A stretch of 64,000 nucleotides of DNA from Liolophura sinensis (GCF_032854445.1 NC_088299.1:15927608-15991607); one strand, 5' to 3'; counted from the first letter of the stretch, positions 37,701 through 48,359 are shown. Notes: generated from the letters alone by a model not told the origin. A program made the numbers and translations.

Positions 37701-40700
37701 ATTGGGAGACTGGTATTATGTACACAGAGATCATTGTTTTGTTGAAATCTGGGTGACAGAGTGTGAGCAGCCCTGGTCCACATGGCTTGCATTGGGAGAT
37801 GGGCATCATTTATGCAGAGGTCTGTTTATTTCGATGAATTTTGGTTTACAGAGTGTGGGCAGCTCTGGTCTCCATGGCTGGCATTGGGAGACTCAGACAA
37901 GCAACATGTACAGTGAAAGCAGAGGTTTTTGTTTTGATGAATTGTGGGTTACAGAGTGTGGGCAGCCCTGGTCTCCATGGCTGGCATGAGGAGACTCAGA
38001 CAAGCAACATATACAGTGAAAGCAGAGGTTTTTGTTTTGATGAATTGTGGGTTACAGAGTGTGGGCAGCCCTGGTCTCCATGGCTGGCATTGTGAGACTC
38101 AGACGGGCATCATGTACACAGAGATCATTGTTTTGATGAATTTTTGGTTACAGAGTGTGAGCATCCCTGGTCTCCATGGCTGGCTTTGGGAGACAGGTAT
38201 CATTTACACAAAGATTATTATTTGGTTGAAGTTTAGGTTACAGAGTGTGAGCAGCACTGGTCTCCATGGCAGGCTTTGGGAGACAGGTATCATTTACACA
38301 AAGATTATTATTTGGTTGAAGTTTAGGTTACAGAGTGTGAGCAGCACTGGTCTCCATGGCTGGCTTTGGGAGACAGGTATCATCTATACAGAGGTCTTTC
38401 TTTATTTTGATGAATTGTGGGTTACAGAATGTGGTCAGCCATGATCTCCATGACTGACATTTGGAGACTGGTATCATGTGCACAGAGATCATTGTTTTGT
38501 TGAATTCTGGGTTACAGAGTGTGGTCAGCCCTGGTCTCCATGGCTGGCATTGGGAGACGGGCATCATGTACACAGAGGTCATGGCAGACATTTGCCTCCA
38601 CGGCAGTTCCTCCCACATACAGAAAAGAGCTTTGGTCGGGGACAACGAGGATTTCCGTGAAGTGTTGAGACGACGGATCACGCAGATGCCCCTGTCCAGT
38701 GCAGGGTTGTTAGACTTGGCATTTTTCCACTCCGCAACTGATTCGAAGGATGGCAGTACGTATATTTATTAATATCTGATTAAAATTTGAAGAATATTGC
38801 TATACTGTTTTTATTTGTACCAGATTTAACAGATTTTAGACTGTTAGTTTCTTAGATTTTCTCTTTATTAGGCTGTGTCATCTAGTGCAGTCTGTGCAGA
38901 TTTTCTCTGATTTTCTCTTTATTGGGCGGTGTCATCTAGTGCAGCCTGTGGTTAAATTAGCCCCAACTGATGACTGGTAATTAGGATTTCAAGGCATCAT
39001 TATACATCAGCCCCTTCAGTCATGTCAGTGATTGTTCTAATACAGTACTGATTCGGGGGCAGTAGATCCAGAGTCATTTATGGGTCGGGTCACACCTTAG
39101 ACTTTAAAAGTTGTAACATCCACACCTAGCGGTCAACATTAAGGGGATAATGCAACAACTGGTTTGGCTTGGGTGACCAGATTACTTGTCTTCAGTAAGT
39201 CATCTCAGTGAAGCAGCACTAGATAAAAGAGCAGTGGTAATCTGTCCTGCAACAAGGAGGTACATTTACGTGCACTCTAAGGACTCCTGCGTCATCATAT
39301 GAGTGAAAAATTGTTACGATGTTAAACCCCAAGCACTGGCTCACTCCTAATACAGTATAAGACTTAGTAGGGGAGTTTTGGGTTGGGACTCTTTTGTCGT
39401 CAAAGGTAAGAGTAGTTCTGCTATGTCATGTGACTTGTGAAAAAAGTTAGGTAAGCTTTGTTGACATTAATTTACTGATCACCTGTCCCATCGTGTTCCA
39501 AAGGCACATATCATACCTCTTTCCTTTAGAATCTTCTCAAGTTCACAATTGTTCAGGTTCTTGCTTTTCTTTGTTTTTTGTCTACTCTAAATTACTTTTT
39601 ATGAAACTTTTTAAAGACGCCCATGTTATAGTAAATGTGATCAAAAATAGTTGCTTAACATTTTTGACAGGTCACATGATACAGTTGGGCTGTTTTTACC
39701 TTCACTGATAAAACAGTTCGAACTCGAAACTGCCCCATTCTTTCCATTGAATGTCAGGACTTTACAGTTATACTGTGTGGTATTTGGTTTATAGACTGGA
39801 GTTGGAGGATTCGCTGTGGTGCCATCCACTCTCTGGTGAAGATCTGCCACTGTCTGTGATGGTTAGTTAGTGTCAGTGTGTCATTACATTTTAATGTCTT
39901 GTTTCTGTAGATGAAAGTGACTGGAGTTGGAGGATTCGCTGTGGTGCCATCCACTCCCTGGTGAAGATCTGCCACTGTCTGTGATGGTTAGTTAGTGTCA
40001 GTGTGTCATTACATTTTAATGTCTTGTTTGTGTAGATGAAAGTGACTGGAGTTGGAGGATTTGCTGTGGTGCCATCCACTCCCTGGTGATGATCTGCCAC
40101 TGTCTGTGATGGTCAGTTAGTGTCAGTGTGTCATTACATTTTAATGTCTGGTTTGTGTAGGTGAGAGTGACTGGACTTGGAGGATTCGCTGTGGTGCCAT
40201 CCACTCCCTGGTGAAAATCTGCCACTGCCTGTGATGGTCAGTTTGTGTCAGTGTGTCATTACATTTTAATGTCTGGTTTGTGTAGATGATAGTTACTGGA
40301 GTTGGAGGATTTGCTGTGGTGCCATCCACTCCCTGGTGAAGATCTGCCACTGTCTATGAGGATCAGTTAGTGTCAGTGTGTCATTACATTTTAATGTCTG
40401 GTTTGTGTAATGTCTGGAGTTGGAGGATTCGCTGTGGTGCCATCCACTCTCTGGTGAAGATCAGCCACTGTCTATGAGGATCAGTTAGTGTCAGTGTGTC
40501 ATTACATTTTAATGTCTGGTTTGTGTAGATGAAAGTGACTGGAGTTGGAGGATTCGCTGTGGTGCCATCCACTCCCTGGTGAAGATCTGCCACTGTCTGT
40601 GATGGTCAGTTAGTGTCAGTGTGTCATTACATTTTAATGTCTTGTTTGTGTAGATGAAAGTGACTGGAGTTGGAGGATTTGCTGTGGTGCCATCCACTCT

Positions 40701-43700
40701 CTGGTGAAGATCTGCCACTGTCTATGAGGATCAGTTAGTGTCAGTGTGTCATTACATTTTAATGTCTGGTATGTGTAGGTGAGAATGACTGGAGTTGGAG
40801 GATTCGCTGTGGTGCCATCCACTCTCTGGTGAAGATCTGCCACTGTCTGTGATGGTCAGTTAGTGTCAGTGTGTCATTACATTTTAATGTCTGGTTTCTG
40901 TAGATGAAAGTGACTGGAGTTGGAGGATTTGCTGTGGTGCCATCCACTCCCTGGTGAAGATCTGCCACTGTCTATGAGGATCAGTTAGTGTCAGTGTGTC
41001 ATTACATTTTAATGTCTTGTTTCTGTAGGTGAGAGTGACTGGAGTTGGAGGATTTGCTGTGATGCCATCCACTCCCTGGTGAAGATCTGCCACTGTCTAT
41101 GAGGATCAGTTAGTGTCAGTGTGTCATTACATTTTAATGTCTGGTTTGTGTAGATGATAGTGACTGGAGTTGGAGGATTCGCTGTGGTGCCATCCACTCC
41201 CTGGTGAAAATCTGCCACTGTCTATGAGAATCAGTTAGTGTAAATGTGTCGTTACATTTTAATGTCTGGTTTGTGTAGATGATAGTGACTGGAGTTGGAG
41301 GATTTGCTGTGGTGCCATCCACTCCCTGGTGAAGATCTGCCACTGTCTATGAGGATCAGTTAGTGTCAGTGTGTCATTACATTTTAATGTCTGGTTTGTG
41401 TAGATGATAGTGACTGGAGTTGGAGGATTTGCTGTGGTGCCATCCACTCCCTGGTGAAGATCTGCCACTGTCTATGAGGATCAGTTAGTGTCAGTGTGTC
41501 ATTACATTTTAATGTCTTGTTTCTGTAGATGAAAGTGACTGGAGTTGGAGGATTTGCTGTGATGCCATCCACTCCCTGGTGAAGATCTGCCACTGTCTAT
41601 GAGGATCAGTTAGTGTCAGTGTGCCATTACATTTTAATGTCTGGTTTGTTTAGGTGAGAGTGACTGGAGTTGAAGGATTTGCCGTGGTGCCATCCACTCC
41701 CTGGTGAAGATCTGCCACAGTCTATGAGGATCAATTAGTGTCAGTGTGCCATTACATTTTAATGTCTTGTTTCTGTAGATGAAAATGACTGGAGTTGGAG
41801 GATTCGCTGTGGTGCCATCCACTCCCTGGTGATGATCTGCCACTGTCTATGAGGATCAGTTTGTGTCAGTGTGTCATTACATTTTAATGTCTGGTTTGTG
41901 TAGATGATAGTGACGCGAGTTGGAGGATTCGCTGTGGTACCATCCACTCCCTGGTGAAGATCTGCCACTGCCTGTGATGGTCAGGTAGTGTTAGTGTGTC
42001 ATTGCATTTTAATGTCTGGTTTGTGTAGGTGAGAGTGACTGGAGTTGGAGGATTTGCTGTGATGCCATCCACTCCCTGGTTAAGATCTGCCACTGTCTGT
42101 GAGGATCAGTTATTATCAGTGTGTCATTACATTTTAATGTCTGGTTTGTGTAGATGATAGTGACTGGAGTTGGAGGATTTGCTGTGGTGCCATCCACTCC
42201 CTGGTGAAGATCTGCCACTGTCTGTGATGATCAGTTAGTGTCAATGTGTCGTTACATTTTAATGTCTGGTTTGTGTAGATGATAGTGACTGGAGTTGGAG
42301 GATTTGCTGTGGTGCCATCCACTCCCTGGTGAAGATCTGCCACTGTCTATGAGGATCAGTTAGTGTCAGTGTGTCATTACATTTTAATGTCTGGTTTGTG
42401 TAGGTGAGAGTGACTGGAGTTGGAGGATTTGCTGTGGTGCCATCCACTCCCTAGTGAAGATCTGCCACTGTCTATGAGGATCAGTTAGTGTCAGTGTGTC
42501 ATTACATTTTAATGTCTGGTTTCTGTAGATGAAAGTGACTGGAGTTGGAGGATTTGCTGTGGTGCCATTCACTCCCTGGTGAAGATCTGCCACTGTCTAT
42601 GAGGATCAGTTAGTGTCAGTGTGTCATTACATTTTAATGTCTGGTTTGTGTAGGTGAGAGTGACTGGAGTTGGAGGATTTGCTGTGATGCCATCCACTCC
42701 CTGGTGAAGATCTGCCACTGTCTATGAGGATCAGTTAGTGTCAGTGTGCCATTACATTTTAATGTCTGGTTTGTTTAGGTGAGAGTGACTGGAGTTGAAG
42801 GATTTGCTGTGGTGCCATCCACTCCCTGGTGAAGATCTGCCACAGTCTATGAGGATCAATTAGTGTCAGTGTGCCATTACATTTTAATGTCTTGTTTCTG
42901 TAGGTGAGAGTGACTGGAGTTGGAGGATTTGCTGTGGTGCCATCCACTCCCTGGTGATGATCTGCCACTGTCTATGAGGATCAGTTTGTGTCAGTGTGTC
43001 ATTACATTTTAATGTCTGGTTTGTGTAGATGATAGTGACGCGAGTTGGAGGATTCGCTGTGGTACCATCCACTCCCTGGTGAAGATCTGCCACTGCCTGT
43101 GATGGTCAGGTAGTGTTAGTGTGTCATTGCATTTTAATGTCTGGTTTGTGTAGGTGAGAGTGACTGGAGTTGGAGGATTCGCTATGGTGCCATCCACTCC
43201 CTGGTGAAGATCTGCCACTGTCTTTGAGGATCAGTTTGTGTCAGTGTGCCATTACATTTTAATGTCTGGTTTGTGTAGATGATAGTGACTGGAGTTGGAG
43301 GATTTGCTGTGGTGCCATCCACTCCCTGGTGAAGATCTGCCACTGTCTATGAGGATCAATTAGTGTCAGTGTGCCATTACATTTTAATGTCTGGTTTCTG
43401 TAGGTGAGAGTGACTGGAGTTGGAGGATTTGCTGTGGTGCCATCCACTCCCTGGTGAGTGAGTGAGTGAGTGCTTGGGGTTTAACGTCGTACTCAACAAT
43501 TTTTCAGTCATATGACGACGAAGGAATCATTAGGGTGCATGCACGTGTAATGTGCCTCCTTGTTGCAGGACGGATTTCCACCGCTCTTTTATTTAGTGCT
43601 GCATCACTGAGACGACTTACCGAAGGCAAGTAAGCCGTCCCGCCCGAGCCATTATACTGATACGGGTCAACCAGTCGTTGCACTATCCCCTTCATGCTGA

Positions 43701-46700
43701 ACGCCAAGCGAGGAAGTTACAACTTCCTCTTTTAAAGTCTTAGGTGTGACTCGACCAAGGATTGATCCTGGATCTACCGGTCCCGAAGCGGACGCTCTAC
43801 CAACTGTGCTATCCGGGCCGGTCACTCCCTGGTGAAGATCTGCCACTGTCTGTGATGGTCAGTTAGTGTCAGTGTGTCATTACATTTTAATGTCTGGTTT
43901 GTGTAATGTCTGGAGTTGGAGGATTCGCTGTGGTGCCATCCACTCTCTGGTGAAGATCTGCCACTGTCTATGAGGATCAGTTAGTGTCAGTGTGTCATTA
44001 CATTTTAATGTCTGGTTTGTGTAGGTGATAGTGACTGGAGTTGGAGGATTTGCTGTGGTGCCATCCACTCCCTGGTGAAGATCTGCCACTGTCTATGAGG
44101 ATCAGTTAGTGTCAGTGTGTCATTACATTTTAATGTCTGGTTTGTGTAGGTGAGAATGACTGGAGTTGGAGGATTCGTTATGGTGCCATCCACTCCTTGG
44201 TAAAGATCTGCCGCTGTCTGACCAATGACAAGGCTAAGGAAGGTCTACGGAATGTGGCCTGGGCCACACTTATTCACGCCCATTCCAAGGAGAAAGACGA
44301 CAGAGTCCTGGAGGCTCTCAAAGTGGGAGAGGTAAGGCCTTAGTCAGATCACTCACTAATCAGCACACTGAAGCAGATAAATAGCCTCTGCTACCTACAT
44401 ACTCTTCAGCCACCAGTACACAAGGACATGAATGACATAAGTCATAAAGAGGTGAGTTCTTGCCTACGTCAAGCAGACAGACATGACAAAGGTCAAAGAA
44501 ATAGGTCTTTAGTGAATATAATGCTCAATCAGCACACAGAAGCAGATTTCCTGTCCCCTCTTTAACACCTCTGCTACCAGTACACAGAGACATACAGTGA
44601 GCATAATGCCCAAAACAGTACATATAAATTGTAGGAAAACACCCCTGGAAGGTGATACCTGTGTTGAAGTCAGCACCAGTAAGCCGCTTCTTTTGACTGC
44701 TTGCCTATAGCTTCAGCTTGAATGTTGAGAAAGTGAGATTTGTTATTGTTAACAACAGATTTCATTTGCCAGGTTTGATTGTTTGAGGTAAAGTTCTTTA
44801 ATGATCATTTCTCACCTGCTCCAGCTTCATAGTCCATGATACATGTGTATGTGCATTCCAGTATGTGTGGTTTATGGTCAGAAGACAGATGTTAGACCCT
44901 AGAAGACACAGTACATGTCATCATAGGATTTATAGAGATTTATACTATAATAATTTAATTTTGAACACCAACAATTAATGAATGAATATGAAATTAATCA
45001 AGAGAAAAGTAGTGTGAAATGGAAGCAAATCGGAACTAAATTAACAGATAGATATAAATATGTTTGACTGCTCCAGAGTTTTCTGTACATGCTGTACATG
45101 AAGTATCCACATGTACATGTTAATTTCAGGTACACAGTACTTTAGAGAGTCTGGCTGGAAGTCACATGGCAACACCTGCTAATGTGATCGGAGGGAGGAT
45201 TGCAGCCAGACTGGCCAGCATATATTTACCTCCCCTTCCCTGCCCTGTCAGCATCCCTACTTCTAAGAAGAGCCGAACTCGCAGGTCGCGATACCCAACC
45301 AGTGTCAAGACAGACACCCACTCTCGACAGCCACTGAGAACATCCCTCAGGTAAGGCACTAGTGCACAGAGCCACAGCCTAACTACCCGTTACACTTTTA
45401 GTTTGTACTCCTACAAAGCACTTAATAATCTGAATATCATTTATGTAGTTAAAAGACTTTCTTGTGTATGGTAATAGTGTTGATAAAACTCAGTTTCAGC
45501 ATGTTGTTGTATTGAGATTTTAAATTTTAGTTTTGACATGAAATTATAATGAAAAGCATTATATAATTATTATTATAATTATATAATATTGTTGATATAG
45601 AAACTTTAATTTGGACATATAATAGTATTGATAGCTTTGGTAAAGACATGCAATTGTATTGATAACTTTGATTTGGACATGTAATAGCAACGGTATTAAA
45701 AAATTAGTTTGAGACTTGTAATTGCATTGATAACTTTGCTTTGGGCGTGTAACAGCATTGATAATTTTAATTTGGATATGTGATACCATTGATAACTTTC
45801 ATTTGGACATGTAATTATATTGACAGCTTTGATATGGACATTGATTTGATTTGGACAGCTTTGATATGTACATTGCTTTGATTTGGACAGCTTTGATTTG
45901 GACATGTAATTGTATTGACAGCTTTGATTTGGACAGCTTTGATTTGGACGTGTAATTGTATTGACAGCTTTGATTTGGACATGTAATTGTATTGATAACT
46001 TTGATTTGAATATGTAATTACCTGTATATTCATATGGTTCACGAAGTAAGCTGAAACGTGAACTGATGTAACAGTGTCATGCAGGTAGATGTTTGATCCA
46101 TATGTACATATGCTGATGCTCTGCTCTTATAGGGATGAGGTTACCCTGGCCACAGCGCTACATCAACCACAGCCCAGCTTTAACGTTCGTATGAGCTTTG
46201 ACTTGCGGCGTATTGTGGAGGACCAGGTACAGTATGGTCAGACTTTAGTGTATTGTAGAGGATCAGGTACAGTATGGTCAGACTTTAGTGTATTGTGGAA
46301 GATCGTGTACAGTGTGGTCAGACTTTGGTGTATTGTGGAGGATCAGGTACAGTATGGCCAGACTTTAGCATATTGTGGAGGATCAGGTACAGTATGGTCA
46401 GAGTTTGATGTATTGTGGAGGATCAGGTACAGTATGGCCAGTCTTTGGTGTATTGTGGAGGATCAGGTACAGTATGGTCAGACTTTAGTGTATTGTGGAG
46501 GATCAGGTACAGTATAGCAAGGCTTTGGTGTATTGTGGAGGATAATGTACAGCATGGCCAGTCTTTGGTGTGTTGTGGAGGATCAGTTACATGATGGCCA
46601 GATTTTGGTGTATTTTGGAGGATCAGGTACAGTATAGCAAGACTTTAGTGCATTGTGGAGGATCAGGTACAGTATAACAAGGCTTTGGTGTATTGTGGAG

Positions 46701-47286
46701 GATCAGTTACATGATGGCCAGATTTTGGTGTATTGTGGAGGATCAGGTACAGTATAGCAAGGCTTTAGTGCATTGTGGAGGATCAGGTACAGTATAGCAA
46801 GACTTTGGTGTATTGTGGAGGATCAAGTACAGTATGGCCAGTCTTTGGTGTAGGCCCCTATTGTGGAGGATCAGGTACAGTATGGCCAGTCTTCGGTGTA
46901 TTGTGGAGGATCAAGTACAGTATGGCCAGTCTTTGGTGTATTGTGGAGGATCAGTTACATGATGGCCAGACTTTGGTGTATTGTGGAGGATCAAGTACAG
47001 TATGGCCAGACTTTCATGTGTGGCGAAGATGGGCAGTTTACCCTAGGCATTGCAGTTTCCTCCACTTATAAAACTCACTGTCATCTCATAAGTGAAAAAT
47101 TTGTTGGTACATTGTTAAACAACAATCAAATAAATGTTGCAGTGGCGTAAAGAGCTGCAGGCTGGTTTGGATGAAGAGGAGAGTGGTCGTCAAGAAGCAT
47201 TGGAACGTGAGCAGGCGGCAGAGGAGAGGAGACAGCGACGGCTGGCTGAGGACAAAACCAGAAAGTTCACACAAACAGCTACATAA
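25741..47286 (+). CDS. TMEM232: Transmembrane protein 232 homologue, 15 coding exons
   Basis: Exons: 25741-25880, 28341-28452, 29197-29302, 31768-31925, 32130-32229, 32916-33235, 34121-34329, 35162-35310, 36273-37139, 37464-37533, 38529-38755, 44150-44331, 45130-45350, 46133-46226, 47143-47286. All but one border are canonical and in phase; the exon 11 acceptor is uncertain. The sum is 1032 residues. TMEM232 is known from sperm-flagellum work in mammals. Identification rests on the N-terminus (MPVTKVPVVHKFGIIS), AWTELSQLAQCKGSIQE, HIPALFFLAETMLYWL and YTEVMADICL, which match my memory of the family. The protein is helical and HEAT-like (DWSWRIRYGAIHSLVKI). Extra length over the mammalian form (about 650) comes mainly from exon 9 and a Ser/Lys insert in exon 6. 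The C-terminus is a charged helix (EREQAAEERRQRRLAEDK). The ATG at 25741 was chosen over an in-frame one at 25615 because the family starts with MP. Five introns carry splice-junction arrays. Confidence 0.78.
26045..28200 (+). repeat. 42-bp G-rich tandem array, about 50 units, in TMEM232 intron 1
   Basis: The unit is about GGTGGTTAGGTTTAGGTAAA followed by GATTAGATGGGTGAGGGAGGCA. It has many point changes and indels. At 27995-28015 it runs into TTTAGG-type telomere-like words. It ends 140 bp before exon 2 and does not contain exon sequence. Confidence 0.9.
29281..31240 (+). repeat. 56-bp array of exon 3 donor junctions, about 35 units
   Basis: Each unit holds the last about 22 bases of exon 3 (TGTAAAGGCTGCATCCAGGA plus AG) joined to the donor GTGGGT or GTGAGT and about 34 bases of intron (GTGCAGGTCACCTTAGTGTG...). 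The real exon end at 29302 is the first unit. Most units keep AGG(A/T)AG or a variant before GT. Confidence 0.9.
31335..31442 (+). mobile_element. Decayed SINE family A remnant in TMEM232 intron 3
   Basis: TTTACTCTGGGCTCTCTGCC followed by GTCATATTAGTGAAATAAGT and TCTTAAGCATCA matches body and tail of family A with heavy decay. Confidence 0.45.
32280..32970 (+). repeat. About 110-bp array of exon 6 acceptor junctions, seven decoy copies
   Basis: Copies of the exon 6 start (GACTGAAGGATTACCAGGAT; variants GCTGAAGAATTAGCAGG) with part of the polypyrimidine tract (CTCACACAGTCTGTCTGTCT) recur at about 32284, 32385, 32490, 32540, 32650, 32695 and 32806. The real exon follows at 32916. Three copies keep an AG; others have ACATGG where the AG should be. 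Confidence 0.85.
33361..33633 (-). mobile_element. Full-length SINE family A, diverged, in TMEM232 intron 6
   Basis: Tail TTTATTTCATTGGTGTTTTA, then AAACTGGGCAGAACCAGGGG, GAAGAGGAAGCCAGCATGAG and the head complement GTGTGCTGACCACCTCAGCC. Confidence 0.85.
33690..33865 (+). mobile_element. Decayed SINE family A remnant
   Basis: TTCCTCCTATAAGTGAAAAC followed by TTCTTGAACAAGGCAGTTAAACA follows the family A tail order. Confidence 0.45.
35690..35975 (+). repeat. 33-bp minisatellite, about eight units, in TMEM232 intron 8
   Basis: Unit ACATATGTATGTGCTATTTC then TGAAGGGTCACTG. No exon sequence in it. Confidence 0.85.
36273..37139 (+). CDS. TMEM232: TMEM232 exon 9: long acidic low-complexity insert
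   Basis: A 289-codon exon, far larger than its neighbours (70-320 bp). It is rich in Ser, Asp, Glu, Gly and Gln. Between about 36620 and 36810 it holds a degenerate coding repeat (LDGKGSS, SKLDGEGSSQDEEGS and similar). The donor must be GTACAT at 37140: the nearer GTCAGT at 37136 would put exon 10 out of frame. It is probably disordered and accounts for much of the size difference from mammalian TMEM232. Confidence 0.7.
37195..37275 (+). repeat. Short 21-bp repeat, four units, in TMEM232 intron 9
   Basis: ACAGTGTTGGAACATGGTG and close variants follow exon 9 by about 60 bp. Confidence 0.7.
37690..38580 (+). repeat. 90-105-bp array of exon 11 acceptor junctions, about nine decoy copies
   Basis: Each copy has GGGTTACAGAGTGTGGGCAG followed by CCCTGGTCTCCATGGCTGGC (the exon 11 start) and a stretch like CATGTACACAGAGATCATTG. 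Copies begin near 37756, 37850, 37951, 38053, 38150, 38240, 38330 and 38423, with a partial near 37690. The real exon is the last copy (38509 on). Confidence 0.88.
38529..38755 (+). CDS. TMEM232: TMEM232 exon 11, acceptor ambiguous
   Basis: The frame HGWHWETGIMYTEVMADICL is the family-like one. It demands a phase-2 entry after exon 10 (ends ACC GCG GG). The strong acceptor GGGTTACAG at 38509-38517 would give phase 0 and break the frame. The AG at 38527-38528 restores phase but has a weak tract. The exon is the last unit of a repeat in which the acceptor and exon start recur about nine times upstream, so an extra small exon inside the array is also possible. Confidence 0.55.
38756..39044. other. 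TMEM232 intron 11, unique part
   Basis: A 45-bp stretch around GATTTTCTCTTTATTAGGCT is duplicated once (38860-38945). Otherwise nothing seen. Confidence 0.5.
39045..39352 (+). mobile_element. SINE family B, plus orientation, diverged
   Basis: Order: GGGGCAGTAGATCCAGAGTC (tRNA-like box B area), GGTCACACCTTAGACTTTAA, GTAAGTCATCTCAGTGAAGC, TGTCCTGCAACAAGGAGGTA and the tail TTAAACCCCAAGCACTGGCT. Confidence 0.8.
39780..44219 (+). repeat. 125-bp array of exon 12 acceptor junctions, about 33 units, interrupted by a SINE
   Basis: Each unit has about 55 bases of intron ending TGTCTGGTTTGTGTAG and about 70 bases of exon (GTGAGAGTGACTGGAGTTGG onward to GATCTGCCACTGTCT). The AG is kept in nearly every unit; the next base alternates between GTGA and ATGA. 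Minus-strand frames of 69 codons recur every 125 bp as a by-product. The real exon 12 (44150) is the last unit. A SINE splits one unit at 43458-43822. Confidence 0.93.
43458..43822 (-). mobile_element. Full-length SINE family B inserted in the 125-bp array
   Basis: Tail first on the plus strand: (GTGA)n, GTGCTTGGGGTTTAACGTCG, CATATGACGACGAAGGAATC, then GGTGTGACTCGACCAAGGAT and the tRNA-like head complement CTCTACCAACTGTGCTATCC. CACTCCCTGGTGA flanks it on both sides (43445-43457 and 43823-43835), a clean 13-bp target duplication. Confidence 0.92.
44150..44331 (+). CDS. TMEM232: TMEM232 exon 12, last unit of a 125-bp splice-acceptor array
   Basis: Acceptor TTTGTGTAG; the frame SENDWSWRIRYGAIHSLVKI continues into CLTNDKAKEGLRNVAWATLI and reads like a HEAT hairpin. 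Its first 70 bases are the same sequence that repeats about 33 times upstream. The upstream copies run into TGA right after the shared part and differ at Tyr (Cys in copies) and Arg (His in copies). Confidence 0.8.
45585..46025 (+). repeat. 31-bp minisatellite, about 14 units, in TMEM232 intron 13
   Basis: Unit ACATGTAATTGTATTGACAG followed by CTTTGATTTGG; several units are truncated. It ends about 110 bp before exon 14 and holds no exon sequence. Confidence 0.85.
46208..47018 (+). repeat. 40-bp array of exon 14 donor junctions, about 20 units
   Basis: Each unit carries the exon 14 end (GTATTGTGGAGGATCAG) and donor GTACAGTATGG plus TCAGACTTTA. The real exon end at 46226 is the first unit (GACCAG there, GATCAG in the copies). 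Confidence 0.92.
47028..47133 (+). mobile_element. Decayed SINE family A ending against exon 15
   Basis: GCAGTTTCCTCCACTTATAA, CATAAGTGAAAAATTTGTTG and the tail AACAACAATCAAATAAA match the family. The tail stops about ten bases before the exon 15 acceptor (TGTTGCAG at 47135-47142). Confidence 0.6.
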
Positions 47287-47377
47287 CCTGATCTACATAT
47301 ATCACAAACAGCAAACCAAGATTACTGAGAATTACTCCCCTTTACCACTAAGTGGCACATCAGCGGATGTTAGAGCT

Positions 47378-47383
47378 AATAAA
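47378..47383 (+). terminator. Polyadenylation signal of TMEM232
   Basis: AATAAA, 92 bases after the stop codon at 47284-47286 and the first such hexamer downstream. Confidence 0.55.
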
Positions 47384-47514
47384 CAAAACTGCTGACAGTA
47401 TCAGAGAGGTATAATAATTGAAGTGAACTTGACAAGTGTGGCTTGTTTCTTGTTTCATTTTAACATAATGATTTATATTTGTTATACTTCACATATTATT
47501 ATTATTTTGTATCT

Positions 47515-47825
47515 TATGGACTGTTACATGGAACATACATATACACATGTGGATTGTGGTATTTTTATAGACTGTTGTGTGGACTGTTGGATGGAACATA
47601 CATATACACATGTGGATTGTGGTATTTTTATAGACTGTTGTGTGGACTGTTGGATGGAACATACATATACACATGTGGATTGTGGTATTTTTATAGACTG
47701 TTGTGTGGACTGTTGGATGGAACATACATATACACATGTGGATTGTGGTATTTTTATAGACTGTTGTGTGGACTGTTGGATGGAACATACATATACACAT
47801 GTGGATTGTGGTATTTTTCCCAGCT
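47515..47825 (+). repeat. 63-bp tandem repeat, five near-identical units
   Basis: Unit TGGAACATACATATACACAT then GTGGATTGTGGTATTTTTAT and so on. Units are almost identical, so the expansion is recent. The multiple-of-three length leaves three frames open for 120-144 codons; none is a plausible protein. Confidence 0.93.
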
Positions 47826-48359
47826 GTGGGAGTTGAAAGTATGTGTATCACAATATTACACCAGTTTCACTGGAATGCTTTTATGCTCTGTTGATTACAA
47901 TTTTTACGGCTAGCCACAACTGAAGGTAATATTGTTTTTAATACCAACGTTTTCAATAATTACGTGCAAAAATTTGTTACTTGTACAAGAAGTATATGAC
48001 CATTTCTCCTCTCATAATACAATGTAACCACTTTTTCCTTGTAAAAGGTTATTGTTCAGGAAGAGAACAGCTGCTGTTAATATTTAATGTTTATACTTCT
48101 ATGTAAGTTTTTGGTGATTGTATTTTAAGTCAACAAAAGAAAGTAAAACCTGTTTGTAAAAACTTACTTTGTCACATCCTTTTTTTTTTTTTCTCTCCTG
48201 GGTTTGCATTAACAACTGGGCGATACCATGCGTAAATGGTGCACCTATATATCAGGTATGCCTGTTAAAATGAATACTTTACTTTGCTTTTGTCTTATTT
48301 CCAAAATCACAGGAGCCGAACTCCAGAAAACTTTATAAATGAAGTCCTATGCAACCCCC

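Noticed and set aside
39641-44193. Family of 69-residue minus-strand proteins spaced 125 bp
   Set aside because: They are the antisense of the repeated TMEM232 exon 12 edge; spacing equals the repeat period.
47423-47913. 137-144-residue plus-strand proteins and a 120-residue minus-strand one
   Set aside because: All come from the 63-bp repeat, whose length is a multiple of three.
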